From Roseomonas sp. KE0001 (lineage in GTDB: Bacteria > Pseudomonadota > Alphaproteobacteria > Acetobacterales > Acetobacteraceae), in NCBI RefSeq assembly GCF_016107285.1, contig NZ_RCVQ01000011.1, forward strand, positions 27,258-91,257: a stretch of 64,000 nt of DNA. The letters are read 5' to 3'. The translations under genes were made by a program, and so were the position numbers. The notes beneath the pieces are model-generated. The model did not search any database. It saw nothing but the letters and a program-made list of their open reading frames with translations, and was not told the DNA's origin. This document shows positions 37,146 to 46,294 of this stretch, one piece after another. Position 1 is the first letter of the stretch; each line of letters starts with the position of its first letter.

Positions 37146-38417
37146 TCAGGCCGCGGCCTCGCGCAGCCACTCCGTCATCACCCCGCAGGCGGCGGAGAAG
37201 TCCTCCATCCGCATCGCCTCGTGCGGATTGTGGCTGCCGTTCTGGTTGCGGACGAACAGCATGGCCGCCGGAATGCCGGCCGCGGCGAAAGCGGCCGCGT
37301 CATGTCCGGCGCCCGAGGCCATCTCCAGGCTCGCCACCCCCGCCGCGCCGGCCGCCCGGGCCAGGGCGGCGCGCAGATCCGCATCCATCGGCGCCGCCAC
37401 GGAGCCGGTCTCGGGGCCAAGCTCGAAGCGCACGCCGCGCCGCGCCGCGATCGCCGTCACCTGCCGGGCCAGCTCGTCGAAGATGGCATCGACACTGGCC
37501 GGGTTCACGCTGCGCACATCCAGCATGAAGGTCGCCTCGCCGGGGATCTTGGTGAAGCCCGCCTCGGCGGTGGTGGCCAGGGTGCAGAAGGTGCAGACCA
37601 GCCGGTGGCCCTCCGCCTCCAGCGCGGCCCAGCGGTCGTCCAGCGCCACGGCCAGCTCGGCCAGCGCGATGGCGGCGTCGCGGCGGTAGCGGCGGGGCGT
37701 GGCGCCCGAATGGTTGTACTCGCCCAGCACACGGCCCTGGCGCAGCCGCCGGCTGCCCGGAATGCCGGTGACGATGCCGAGCGGCACGCCCTCGCCCTCC
37801 AGCAGCGGGCCCTGCTCGATATGCAGCTCCAGGAAGGCGGCGGTGTCCTCGGGCGTGATCACCGCCTCGCCGCGCGCGGCGAAGCCGGGATCGAAGCCTT
37901 CCTCACGCATGTGCTCGGCCAGGCTGCGGCCGCTGTCCTGGCGCTTCAGCTCGAGCTCGGCCGCCTTCAGCCGCCCGAGCGCGCCACGGCTGCCGGGATA
38001 GGAGGTCGGGAACCAGGCCCCCGCCTCCTCCGCCCGCAGCGCGATCACGGTGATGTCGCGCGCCGGCCGGAAGCCGCCCCGCTTCAGCCCGGCGACGGCG
38101 GCGAGCGCCGAGAGCACCCCCGCCGCGCCGTCGAAGTTGCCGCCATTCGGCACGGAATCCATATGGCTGCCGAGCAGCAGGCGCTTCGCCGCGCGATCGG
38201 CGCCCGGCAGCGTCATGTGCAGGTTGCCGACCGGATCCGCCGAGACCTCCAGCCCCAGGGCCCCGGCCTCGCGCCGCAGCACCTCATGCGCCATGCGCTC
38301 GCCGGGGCCATAGGCCTCGCGGGTGATGCCGATGCCGTCGAAGCTCCGCTCGCGCAGCTCGTCGAAGAGCCGCGCGGCGAGGCCGACATCCGGCACCAGG
38401 TTCAGCCGTTCAGACAC
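37146..38417 (-). CDS. M20-family Zn hydrolase (N-carbamoyl-L-amino-acid hydrolase / allantoate amidohydrolase-like)
   Basis: A 423-aa dinuclear zinc hydrolase. Metal ligands and surroundings are clear: His/Asp in LLGSHMDSVPNGGNFDGAAG, Glu pair in ALRAEEAGAWFP, His in FLELHIEQGPLLE and the C-terminal His in NGSHNPHEAM. Dimerisation residues fit the AmaB/HyuC/AllC group, which split N-carbamoyl amino acids, ureidoglycolate precursors or allantoate. The chosen GTG at 38417 overlaps the SDR stop; a TTG at 38438 is an alternative start. Likely co-transcribed with the SDR upstream. Confidence 0.87.
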   Translation of the reverse strand: MSERLNLVPDVGLAARLFDELRERSFDGIGITREAYGPGERMAHEVLRREAGALGLEVSADPVGNLHMTLPGADRAAKRLLLGSHMDSVPNGGNFDGAAGVLSALAAVAGLKRGGFRPARDITVIALRAEEAGAWFPTSYPGSRGALGRLKAAELELKRQDSGRSLAEHMREEGFDPGFAARGEAVITPEDTAAFLELHIEQGPLLEGEGVPLGIVTGIPGSRRLRQGRVLGEYNHSGATPRRYRRDAAIALAELAVALDDRWAALEAEGHRLVCTFCTLATTAEAGFTKIPGEATFMLDVRSVNPASVDAIFDELARQVTAIAARRGVRFELGPETGSVAAPMDADLRAALARAAGAAGVASLEMASGAGHDAAAFAAAGIPAAMLFVRNQNGSHNPHEAMRMEDFSAACGVMTEWLREAAA

Positions 38418-39198
38418 AGCGCACGGCTCCGCCGTCAATGATATGGACGCGGCCGGTGGTGTAGGCGGCGCGGTCCGAGGCCAGGAAGGCGCCCATCGGG
38501 CCGAACTCCCGGGGCTCGCCGTAGCGTCCCACGGGAATGGCGGCGGAACGCTCGGCGACCAGGGCCTCGATGCTCTTGCCTGTCTTCTGCGCCGCCGCCG
38601 CCAGGGTCTCGCGCGTGCGATCCGTGGCGAAGGCGCCGGGGGCCAGGATGTTGCAGGTGATGCCCTCGCCGGCCAGCTCGGCCGAGAGCGTCTTGTTCCA
38701 GCCGACGATGGCGGCGCGCAGCGTGTTGGACAGCGCGAGACCCGGCAGCGGCTGCACCATGCCGGTCGAGCCCACGGCCAGGATGCGGCCCCACTTCCGC
38801 TCGCGCATGGCGGGGAGCAGCCGGTTGGCGATGCGGATCGGCGAGAGGACGATGCGCTGGAACCAGGTGACGAGGTCCTCCTGCTTCATCTCCAGCGCCG
38901 AGCAGGTTGGCGGGCCGCCATGGTTGAGCACCAGGATATCGACGCCGCCCAGCGCCGCCACGGCCGCATCGGCCAGCCGGTCCATCTGCGCACCCTCGGC
39001 GACATCGGCCGGAATGCCGACGGCCTGCGGCGCGCCCAGCGCCATCAACTCCGCGGCCACGCGATCCAGGCTTTCCTGGCTGCGGCCCGAGACGGCGACC
39101 GCCACGCCTTCCGCCGCCAGCGCGTCGGCAATCGACCGGCCCAGCCCCTTCGAGGCCCCCATCACCAGGGCGCGCCGCCCCTGCAGACCCAGATCCAT
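38410..39198 (-). CDS. SDR-family protein lacking the canonical Tyr-x3-Lys
   Basis: A 262-aa protein with the SDR Rossmann fold: GRRALVMGASKGLGRSIADA (TGxxxGxG variant), DVAEGAQM, LVLNHGGPP and the closing GRVHIIDGGAVRCV. The normal active site Ser-Tyr-x3-Lys is altered: Ser remains in VGSTGMVQP, but the region that normally reads YxxxK is SNTLR here. Some 3-oxoacyl-ACP-reductase-like SDR groups also lack these residues. ATG 39198 follows GAGGAG. It ends 8 bp inside the start of the downstream hydrolase gene. Confidence 0.85.
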   Translation of the reverse strand: MDLGLQGRRALVMGASKGLGRSIADALAAEGVAVAVSGRSQESLDRVAAELMALGAPQAVGIPADVAEGAQMDRLADAAVAALGGVDILVLNHGGPPTCSALEMKQEDLVTWFQRIVLSPIRIANRLLPAMRERKWGRILAVGSTGMVQPLPGLALSNTLRAAIVGWNKTLSAELAGEGITCNILAPGAFATDRTRETLAAAAQKTGKSIEALVAERSAAIPVGRYGEPREFGPMGAFLASDRAAYTTGRVHIIDGGAVRCV

Positions 39199-39372
39199 GG
39201 TCCCGCTCCTCATCGCGTGTTTCGCGCCGGACCCTGGACGCTTCGCCGCCGCCTGACAACTCCCCTTCGTTTACAATCCTCTCCGGTCCCGCGCCCTCCC
39301 GTCCCAACGCCTCTGGCCAGATGCCGGCCGGCGGGTAAGCTGGACGACAAGCCTCGGGAGGAAAGAGAGACC

Positions 39373-40356
39373 ATGGGAGCCACCGCCATGCCGCGACACC
39401 GGCTGGTCTGCGTCCGCCGCCTGCCGCCCGCCGTGGCCGCCAGGGCACGCGCGGAATACGACGCCGTGCTGTTCGACGATCGCGACATCGGGCGGGAGGA
39501 GTCGCTGGAGCTGCTCGCCGGCCGGGGCGCGGAGGCGCTGCTGTTCAGCTCCGGCTTCGCGCTGGACGCCGCCTATATCGCCGCCATGCCCGACAGCGTG
39601 CGGGTCGCCGCCACCTGCTCGGTCGGCTTCGACCATGTCGACGTGGCGGCGGCGAAGGCGCGCGGCCTCGTCGTCACCAACACCCCCGACGTGCTGACCG
39701 GCTGCACCGCCGACCTCGCCTTCTCCCTCCTGCTCGCCGCCGCCCGCCGCCTGCCCGAGGCCGACCGGATGATGCGGCAGGACGCCTGGGGCCCCCGCTC
39801 GATGGGCGACTTCCTGGGCACCCGCGTCTGGGGCAAGACGCTCGGCATCATCGGCATGGGGCGCATCGGCCGGGCCGTGGCGCGGCGGGCGCGCGGCTTC
39901 GACATGCGCGTGCTCTATCATGACGTCGCCCCCCTGCCCCCGGCGCTGGAGGAGGGGGCGCATCACGTGCCCGACCTCGCCGAGCTGCTGCGCCGCAGCC
40001 AGTTCGTCTCGCTGCACTGCCCGCTGCTCCCCTCGACCCGGCATCTCCTGAACCGGGAGACCCTCGCCCTGCTGCCACCCGGCGCCATCGTGGTGAATGC
40101 CGCGCGTGGCGGCCTAATCGAGGAGGCGGCGCTGATCGAGGCGCTGCGCGAGGGCCGCCTCGCCGCCGCCGGGCTCGATGTCTTCGAGGGCGAGCCGCGC
40201 TTCGACCGGCGCTTCATCGACCTGCCCAATGTCGCGCTGGCGCCGCATATCGGCAGCGGCACGGTGGAGACGCGGGACGCCATGGGCTTCCGCTGCCTCG
40301 ACAACATCGCCGCCGTGCTCGCCGGCCATCCCGCCATCGACCCGCTCTGGAGCTGA
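39373..40356 (+). CDS. D-2-hydroxyacid dehydrogenase (tandem copy 1)
   Basis: A 327-aa NAD(P)-dependent D-2-hydroxyacid dehydrogenase. Motifs: VTNTPDVLTGCTADLAFSLL, LGIIGMGRIGRAVARRARGF, catalytic Arg in VNAARGGLIEEAAL, Glu in FEGEPRFD and His in LAPHIGSGT. It is closely similar in layout to the gene at 14636 and to the next gene, 6 bp away. The ATG has GGGAGGAAAGAG. Glyoxylate or hydroxypyruvate reduction is the usual role of the group. Confidence 0.9.
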   Translation: MGATAMPRHRLVCVRRLPPAVAARARAEYDAVLFDDRDIGREESLELLAGRGAEALLFSSGFALDAAYIAAMPDSVRVAATCSVGFDHVDVAAAKARGLVVTNTPDVLTGCTADLAFSLLLAAARRLPEADRMMRQDAWGPRSMGDFLGTRVWGKTLGIIGMGRIGRAVARRARGFDMRVLYHDVAPLPPALEEGAHHVPDLAELLRRSQFVSLHCPLLPSTRHLLNRETLALLPPGAIVVNAARGGLIEEAALIEALREGRLAAAGLDVFEGEPRFDRRFIDLPNVALAPHIGSGTVETRDAMGFRCLDNIAAVLAGHPAIDPLWS

Positions 40357-40362
40357 CCCCGC

Positions 40363-41331
40363 ATGAGCAAGCCCGTCCTGCTTCTGACCCGGCGCTTCCC
40401 CGAGGCCGTCGAGGCCCGTGCCCAGCGCGACTACACCACCATCCCCAATCCGGCCGACACGGTGATGGACGGCCCCGCCATCCTGGCCGCGGCGCGTGAC
40501 GGCGCGGCGGAGGGCATCCTCTGCGCCGCCGGCGACCCGCTCTCGGCCGAGACCATCCAGGCGCTGCCGGACAGCGTCAGGATCATCGCCACCTTCAGTG
40601 TCGGCACCGACCATATCGACCTGGCGGCGGCGAAGGCGCGCGGCATCCATGTCACCAACACGCCGGACGTGCTGAGCGTCGCCACCGCCGAGATCGCCAT
40701 GCTGCTGATCCTGACCGCCGCCCGGCGCGGCGGTGAGGCCGAGCGGATGCTGCGCGCGCGGGAATGGACGGGCTGGGCGCCGACGCAGCTCATGGGCGTG
40801 ACGCTGGAGGGCAAGACGCTCGGCATCCTCGGCATGGGGCGCATCGGCCAGGCCCTGGCTCGGATGGCGCGCGGCTTCGGCATGGCGGTGCACTACCGCA
40901 ACCGCAGGCGCCTCTCCCCGCAGGAGGAGCAGGGCGCGGTCTATCACGACAGCGACGAGGGCTTCCTCGGCGCCATCGACGTGCTGTCGATGCACATCCC
41001 GGGCGGCGCTGCGACGCGGCACTGGCTGAACGCGGAACGCATCGCACGGCTGAAGCGCGGCGCCATCGTGGTGAACACCGGCCGTGGCACCACCGTCGAT
41101 GACGCCGCCCTCTGCGCCGCGCTGGAAGCGGGGCATCTGCGCGCCGCCGGGCTCGATGTCTTCGCCGGCGAGCCGCACATCTTCGAGGGCTACCACACCA
41201 CGCCCAACTTGGTGCTGCTGCCGCATCTGGGCAGCGCCACCATCGAGACCCGCGACGCCATGGGCTTCCGCTGCCTCGACAATCTGGACGCCGTGCTGCG
41301 GCGCGGCGCAGCGCCGCTGCACCCCGCCTGA
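40363..41331 (+). CDS. D-2-hydroxyacid dehydrogenase (tandem copy 2)
   Basis: A 322-aa paralogue of the preceding gene, with LGILGMGRIGQALARMARGF, catalytic Arg in VNTGRGTTVDDAAL, Glu in FAGEPHIFEG and His in LLPHLGSAT. The substrate loop differs from copy 1 (for example IPGGAATRHW against CPLLPSTRHL), which suggests different substrates rather than redundancy. It lies in a probable operon with copy 1 and the flavin reductase-like gene 33 bp downstream. Confidence 0.9.
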   Translation: MSKPVLLLTRRFPEAVEARAQRDYTTIPNPADTVMDGPAILAAARDGAAEGILCAAGDPLSAETIQALPDSVRIIATFSVGTDHIDLAAAKARGIHVTNTPDVLSVATAEIAMLLILTAARRGGEAERMLRAREWTGWAPTQLMGVTLEGKTLGILGMGRIGQALARMARGFGMAVHYRNRRRLSPQEEQGAVYHDSDEGFLGAIDVLSMHIPGGAATRHWLNAERIARLKRGAIVVNTGRGTTVDDAALCAALEAGHLRAAGLDVFAGEPHIFEGYHTTPNLVLLPHLGSATIETRDAMGFRCLDNLDAVLRRGAAPLHPA

Positions 41332-41364
41332 CGGCCCCCTCCCCTCCCTGAACAGGACGCCCGC

Positions 41365-42009
41365 ATGCTCTTCGACTTCGACAAGATCCCGACCCGCGAG
41401 GCCTACAAGCTCATGGTCTCGACCGTGGTACCGCGCCCGATCGCCTGGGTCGTCAGCCAGGACAAGGCCGGGGTGGTGAACGCCGCCCCCTTCTCCTTCT
41501 TCAACGCCTTCGGCGACGATCCGCCGGTGGTCGGCTTCTCCTGCGGCCCGCGCCCCGACGGGCCGGCGGCCAAGGACACGCTGAGCAATATCGAGGCGAC
41601 CGGCCAGTTCGTGGTCTGCCTGGTGAACGAGGCGATGGGCGAGGCGATGAGCGCGACGGCCGCCGATTTCCCGCCCGAGCTGGACGAGCTGGCCGAGGTC
41701 GGCCTCACCGCCGTGCCGAGCACGCGGGTGGCGCCGCCGCGCATCGGCGAAAGTCCCGTGGCGATGGAATGCGAGACCTTCCAGATCGTCCCGGTCGGCC
41801 ATCACCGGCTGATCCTCGGCCGGGTGCGGGCGCTGCATGTGCGGGACGACTGCGTCTCCAACCCCGAGAAGTACTATATCGACACGCCGAAGCTGGAGCT
41901 GCTGGGCCGCATGCACGGCCGTGGCTGGTATGCCCGCACCACCGACAGGATCGATATCCCGCGCGTCAGCTTTGCCCAGTGGCAGGAGAGGAAGGCCGGC
42001 AAGGGCTGA
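41365..42009 (+). CDS. Flavin reductase-like FMN-binding protein
   Basis: A 214-aa protein of the flavin reductase-like/FMN-binding split-barrel family. It shows YKLMVSTVVPRPIAWVVSQD, VVNAAPFSFFNAFGDDPPVV, KDTLSNIEATGQFVVCLVNE and the closing GRMHGRGWYARTTD. Members supply reduced flavin to a partner or act as oxidoreductases; no obvious monooxygenase partner is adjacent. Confidence 0.87.
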   Translation: MLFDFDKIPTREAYKLMVSTVVPRPIAWVVSQDKAGVVNAAPFSFFNAFGDDPPVVGFSCGPRPDGPAAKDTLSNIEATGQFVVCLVNEAMGEAMSATAADFPPELDELAEVGLTAVPSTRVAPPRIGESPVAMECETFQIVPVGHHRLILGRVRALHVRDDCVSNPEKYYIDTPKLELLGRMHGRGWYARTTDRIDIPRVSFAQWQERKAGKG

Positions 42010-42033
42010 AGCCGCCCCCCGGCGCGCCGCCCC

Positions 42034-43122
42034 TCAGGGCCCGCGCTTCGTCGCCGCCGGCAGGCGCGCGGCGACGAAGCGCGCGATGGCCGGGCTGACC
42101 AGCATGACGATGAGGAAGCGGGCCGTCTGCATCGCCATGACGAAGGCGAGGTCGGCGCCGCTGGCGGCGGCGATGATGGCCACCGAATCCAGTCCGCCCG
42201 GGCTGGTGGCGAGATAGGCGGTGAGCGGGTCGATCCCCATGACGGCGCTGAGCAGCAGGCCGAAGGCGCCGCAGAAGGCGATGAGCGCCAGCATGGACGC
42301 CGCGATGCGCGGCAGGGCCCGCGCGACATGCAGCAGGATCTGCCGCGTGAAGCGCAGCCCGATGCTCCAGCCGATGGCGGCATAGCTGATCGCCAGCAGC
42401 CAGGGGGGCAGGACGATGGTCAGCATCCCGGCCGATTGCAGCGCCGCCGCCAGCGCCATCGGCAGCAGCACCGGGCCGGCGGGAATCGGCAGCACCTTTC
42501 CCAGCGCGGCGCTGCCCAGCCCGACCGCCAGGACGGCGGCGAGGTCCGCCGGATCGACCGCGGGGAACCAGGGCACCGCCGCCACATCGGGCACCGGCAG
42601 GGCCCAGAACCGCGCCACCAGGGTGGCCGCCAGAGCGACCAGCACGACCCGCAGATAGATCATCACCGCCACCAGGCGGACATCGGCGCCATGCGCCTCC
42701 GCCATCACCATCATGGCGGAGGCCGCGCCGGGCGCCGAACCCCAGACGGCGGCGGTGCCCGGCAGGACCTGCCGCCGCGCCAGGAGCCAGCCGAGGAAGC
42801 TGCTGGCGCCGATGGCCGAGAACACGCCCAGCAGGAAAACCGGCCAGTCGGCCGCGATCTCCCTCAGGATGTCCGGCGTGATGGCACGGGCGATCAGGCA
42901 GCCGATCACCCCCTGGGCCAGGGCGAAGGGCCAGGGGCCGAGGCGCAGCCCGGTATCCCCCATGGCGACCAGGATGGCGGCGCCCATGCAGCCCAGCAGC
43001 ATCGCGGCCGGCAGCCCCAGCAGCTCCAGCATCAGCACCACCGGCACCGAGACCAGGAGCAGCACGGCCCACTGCCCCCCCAAGGGAAGACCGCGAAGGC
43101 TGGGGAGACCGCCCTGTCTCAA
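42034..43122 (-). CDS. AbrB-family membrane transporter (ammonia monooxygenase-named DUF)
   Basis: A 362-aa integral membrane protein with about ten hydrophobic segments in two related halves, each with the GAA/WGSAPGAASAMMVMAEAHGA-type signature (second copy TSPGGLDSVAIIAAASGAD). This is the AbrB duplication family of permeases, unrelated to the AbrB DNA-binding regulator; substrates are poorly known. The start is uncertain: TTG at 43122 opens the frame without a clear ribosome site, and starts at 43083 or 43065 are possible. It converges on the flavin reductase-like gene. Confidence 0.8.
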   Translation of the reverse strand: MRQGGLPSLRGLPLGGQWAVLLLVSVPVVLMLELLGLPAAMLLGCMGAAILVAMGDTGLRLGPWPFALAQGVIGCLIARAITPDILREIAADWPVFLLGVFSAIGASSFLGWLLARRQVLPGTAAVWGSAPGAASAMMVMAEAHGADVRLVAVMIYLRVVLVALAATLVARFWALPVPDVAAVPWFPAVDPADLAAVLAVGLGSAALGKVLPIPAGPVLLPMALAAALQSAGMLTIVLPPWLLAISYAAIGWSIGLRFTRQILLHVARALPRIAASMLALIAFCGAFGLLLSAVMGIDPLTAYLATSPGGLDSVAIIAAASGADLAFVMAMQTARFLIVMLVSPAIARFVAARLPAATKRGP

Positions 43123-43282
43123 GAAGACGGCGCCTCAGCGCGGGGCCGAGGCGGCACGGGGCACGCGGCTCAGGCAAGGGGTCATGAGGGCATCCAACAT
43201 CCGAAGGTCGGGCCGCCCGGTATGCTGCGCCGCACACCGGACGGTCAAGCCTGGCCCCTTCCTCCCCCCTTGGAGGGGCGGC

Positions 43283-44341
43283 TCAGGCGCCGATGGCGCG
43301 CAGCCTCGGCTTGCGGCTGGCCTCGATCAACTCCTCATAGACGGAGACATAGTCCTCGGCCATGCGGCGGGCGGTGAAGCGCTGCTCGAAGCGGGCCCGC
43401 ACCTGGCCGCGGTCCAGCGAGGGGATGCGGGCGACCGCCGCCACCGCCTCGTCCTCGTTCTCGACGATGAAGCCGGTCAGCCCGTCCTCCATCACCTCGG
43501 GCACCGAGCCCCGACGCATGGCGATGACCGGCGTGCCGCAGGCCATGGCCTCGATCATCACCAGCCCGAAGGGCTCCGGCCAGTCGATCGGGAACAGCAG
43601 GGCATGGGCGCCGGAGAGGAAATCGGGCTTCTGGCAGTCGCTGATCTCGCCGATGAACTCGACATGGCCCTGGCCCAGCAGCGGCGCGATCTCGCGCTCG
43701 TAATAGGCGCGGTCGGCGCTGTCGATCTTGGCGGCGACCTTCAGCGTCACCCCGGCGCGGGCGGCGATGCGGATGGCCTTGTCCAGCCCCTTCTCCGGCG
43801 AGACGCGGCCGAGAAAGGCGAAGTAGCTCTGGTCGACCGGCTGCGGCGTCAGTCGGTCCTTCGGCATGCCGTGCAGCACGGTGCGCACCCAGTTCAGATC
43901 GGGGATCGGCAGGCGCTGGTGATCGGAGATGGAGACATAGGGCGTGTGGCCGTAGGTCTCGTAGATCATCTTGAACTCGGGCAGATCGAGCCGGCCGTGC
44001 AGCGTCGTCAGGAAGGGCGTGCGCTGACGGTCGAGCAGGCCCAGCGGGAAGTAGTCGATATGGGAGTGGATGACGTCGAACTCGCCGGCGCGCTGCGCCA
44101 CCTGCTCGACCATGCGCATGTAATGCGCCACCCAGTCCTTCACCGTCGGGTCGAGACGCAGCGCCTCGCCGCGCATGGCGGCGAGCTTGGCCGCCGTCAC
44201 GGAATCCCCGCTGGCGAACAGGGTGACGTCGTGGCCCATGGCCACCAACTCTTCCGTCAGCGAGGACACCACCCGCTCGGTGCCGCCGTACAACTTGGGC
44301 GGAACGGCCTCGAACAGCGGCGCGATTTGAGCGATACGCAT
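43283..44341 (-). CDS. Glycosyltransferase family 4
   Basis: A 352-aa GT-B glycosyltransferase. The acceptor domain has MRIAQIAPLFEAVPPKLYGG and IHSHIDYFPLGLL; the donor domain has FAFLGRVSPEKGLDKAIRIA and the E-x7-E motif in PEPFGLVMIEAMACGTPVIA. It transfers a sugar from a nucleotide donor with retention; product unknown. It diverges from the ABC transporter/otsA operon across 131 bp. Confidence 0.9.
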   Translation of the reverse strand: MRIAQIAPLFEAVPPKLYGGTERVVSSLTEELVAMGHDVTLFASGDSVTAAKLAAMRGEALRLDPTVKDWVAHYMRMVEQVAQRAGEFDVIHSHIDYFPLGLLDRQRTPFLTTLHGRLDLPEFKMIYETYGHTPYVSISDHQRLPIPDLNWVRTVLHGMPKDRLTPQPVDQSYFAFLGRVSPEKGLDKAIRIAARAGVTLKVAAKIDSADRAYYEREIAPLLGQGHVEFIGEISDCQKPDFLSGAHALLFPIDWPEPFGLVMIEAMACGTPVIAMRRGSVPEVMEDGLTGFIVENEDEAVAAVARIPSLDRGQVRARFEQRFTARRMAEDYVSVYEELIEASRKPRLRAIGA

Positions 44342-44472
44342 CTAGCGATCCCTTTTTCTCAGCACGGAGACTACCGTTACTTGAAACAGGCGCCGTTTGA
44401 CTTGACCGAACGGGAGACTACCTGTACTCAGCCGGTAAACTACAAATCCAATATGGCGAAAAGTGGGCTGTC
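44342..44472. promoter_or_regulatory. AT-richer divergent promoter region with GGAGACTACC repeats
   Basis: This gap is clearly AT-richer than its surroundings. GGAGACTACC occurs twice as a direct repeat (44366-44375 and 44413-44422), 47 bp apart, a possible regulator site. A seven-codon frame (MAKSGLS) from ATG 44453 ends in a TGA that overlaps the TTG start of the ABC gene. Confidence 0.4.
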
Positions 44473-46278
44473 TTGACTGCGATCCCACCCCTGCGGCGCT
44501 CGGCCACGGCCTTCCTCCTCGACTATGTGGCCCGCCGGAAGGCGGGACATGCCCTGGTGTTCGGGACGGTCCTGGCCGCCATACTCTGCGCGGTTTCGAC
44601 GCAGTATGGGCTCAAGCACCTCATCGACCGGCTGGCCGCCGGGCCCGTCGGGTCCCTGGATGGAATCTGGCCCGCCTTCCTGTTCCTCTGCGCCCTGATC
44701 CTGGCCGACAGCCTGCTCTGGCGCCTGGCCGGCTGGGCGGCCGCGCGCAGCTTCACCGCCGTCGGCGGCGATATCCGCCGTGACCTGTTCGGCCATCTGG
44801 CCGGCCAGGACCCCGGCTACTTCGCCGACCGGCTTCCCGGCGCCCTGGCGGCGCGCGTCTCCGCCACCGCCCAGGCCGCCTTCACGGTGGAGAACACCCT
44901 GGCCTGGAACGTGGTTCCACCGCTCGGCGCGATTCTCATCGCCATCGGCTTCACCGCGACGGTCCATCCGCCCCTGGCCCTCGCCCTCGGGCTGCTGGCC
45001 GGGCTGATCGCCGCGCTGATGTACCGCCTGGCGCGGCGTGGCATGCCGCTGCACCGCCGCCTCGCCACGCGCAGCGCCATGGTGGACGGGGAACTCGTGG
45101 ATGTCGTGGGCAACATCGGCACCGTGCGCGCCTTCGGCGCGCTGGGGCGGGAGAAGGCGCGCCTGACCGGCTTCATCGGCGCCGAGATCGCCGCGCACCG
45201 GGCCAGCCTCTACAACATGGAGAGGCTGCGGCTGGTTCATGCGCTGCTCACCGCCCTGCTGACCGCCGCCGTGCTCGCCGCCGCGCTCGCCCTCTGGCAG
45301 CAGGGCCGCGCCAGCATCGGCGACGTCGCGCTGCTCGCCACCCTGTCGCTGACCATCCTCAACGGCACGCGCGACATCGCCGTGGCGGCGGTCGATCTCA
45401 CCCAGCAGATGGCGCGGCTGGCCGAGGCCACCGAGACGCTGCTGATCCCGCATGCCCTGGCCGAGCGGCCGGACGCGGTGCCGCTGCGCCGTCACGCTCT
45501 CCCGGATGCCCTCCCTGGCGCGGTCCCTGGCGCGGTCGCCTTCGAGGCGGTGCGCTTCGCCTATCCCGGGCGGCCCGCCGTGCTGGACGGGCTCAGCCTC
45601 GCCATCCCCGCCGGTCAGCGCGTCGGGCTGGTGGGCTATTCGGGCGCGGGCAAGTCCACCCTGCTCGCCCTGCTGCAACGCTTCCACGACCCGGCCGCGG
45701 GCCGTGTCATGATCGACGGGCAGGATCTGCGCGGTGTGACGCTGGACAGCCTGCACGCCGCCCTGGCGGTGGTGCCGCAGGACACGGCGCTGTTCCACCG
45801 CTCGGTGCTGGAGAACATCCGCTATGGCCGGCCTGGCGCGGACGAGGTGGCGGTGCGGCAGGCGGCCGAGGCGGCGCAATGCCTCGGCTTCATCGAGGCG
45901 CTTCCGCAGGGCTTCGACACGCTGGTCGGCAATCGCGGCGTCCGGCTGTCGGGCGGGCAGCGCCAGCGCCTGGCCATCGCCCGGGCGCTGCTGAAGGACG
46001 CGCCGATCCTGCTGCTCGACGAGGCGACCAGCGCGCTGGACAGCGAATCCGAGCGGGCCGTCCAGGCGGCTCTGGACCGGCTGATGCGGGGCCGGACCGT
46101 CATCGCCGTCGCCCACCGCCTCTCGACCCTGCAAAATTTCGACAGAATCATCGTGATGAATGCCGGCAGGATCGAGCAGGACGGCGCTCCCCAGGAGCTG
46201 GCCGGCCGGCCCGGTCCCTATCAGGAATTGCTGCGGCGGCAGCAGGCCGGCCTCCTGCCGGAGCTGCCCGCGGTCTGA
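44473..46278 (+). CDS. ABC exporter (type IV fold, half-transporter)
   Basis: A 601-aa exporter with an N-terminal six-helix domain and a C-terminal ATPase. The ATPase has FEAVRFAYPGRPAVLDGLSL, Walker A VGYSGAGKSTL, Q-loop VVPQDTALFHRSV, signature LSGGQRQRLAIARALL and Walker B ILLLDEATSALDSESE. MsbA/LapB-type homodimers export lipids, polysaccharide precursors or peptides. The start is a TTG overlapping the stop of a tiny upstream frame, with only a weak ribosome site, so the true start is uncertain by some residues. otsA follows after 16 bp. Confidence 0.87.
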   Translation: MTAIPPLRRSATAFLLDYVARRKAGHALVFGTVLAAILCAVSTQYGLKHLIDRLAAGPVGSLDGIWPAFLFLCALILADSLLWRLAGWAAARSFTAVGGDIRRDLFGHLAGQDPGYFADRLPGALAARVSATAQAAFTVENTLAWNVVPPLGAILIAIGFTATVHPPLALALGLLAGLIAALMYRLARRGMPLHRRLATRSAMVDGELVDVVGNIGTVRAFGALGREKARLTGFIGAEIAAHRASLYNMERLRLVHALLTALLTAAVLAAALALWQQGRASIGDVALLATLSLTILNGTRDIAVAAVDLTQQMARLAEATETLLIPHALAERPDAVPLRRHALPDALPGAVPGAVAFEAVRFAYPGRPAVLDGLSLAIPAGQRVGLVGYSGAGKSTLLALLQRFHDPAAGRVMIDGQDLRGVTLDSLHAALAVVPQDTALFHRSVLENIRYGRPGADEVAVRQAAEAAQCLGFIEALPQGFDTLVGNRGVRLSGGQRQRLAIARALLKDAPILLLDEATSALDSESERAVQAALDRLMRGRTVIAVAHRLSTLQNFDRIIVMNAGRIEQDGAPQELAGRPGPYQELLRRQQAGLLPELPAV

Positions 46279-46294
46279 GGGACGAGGCACGCGC

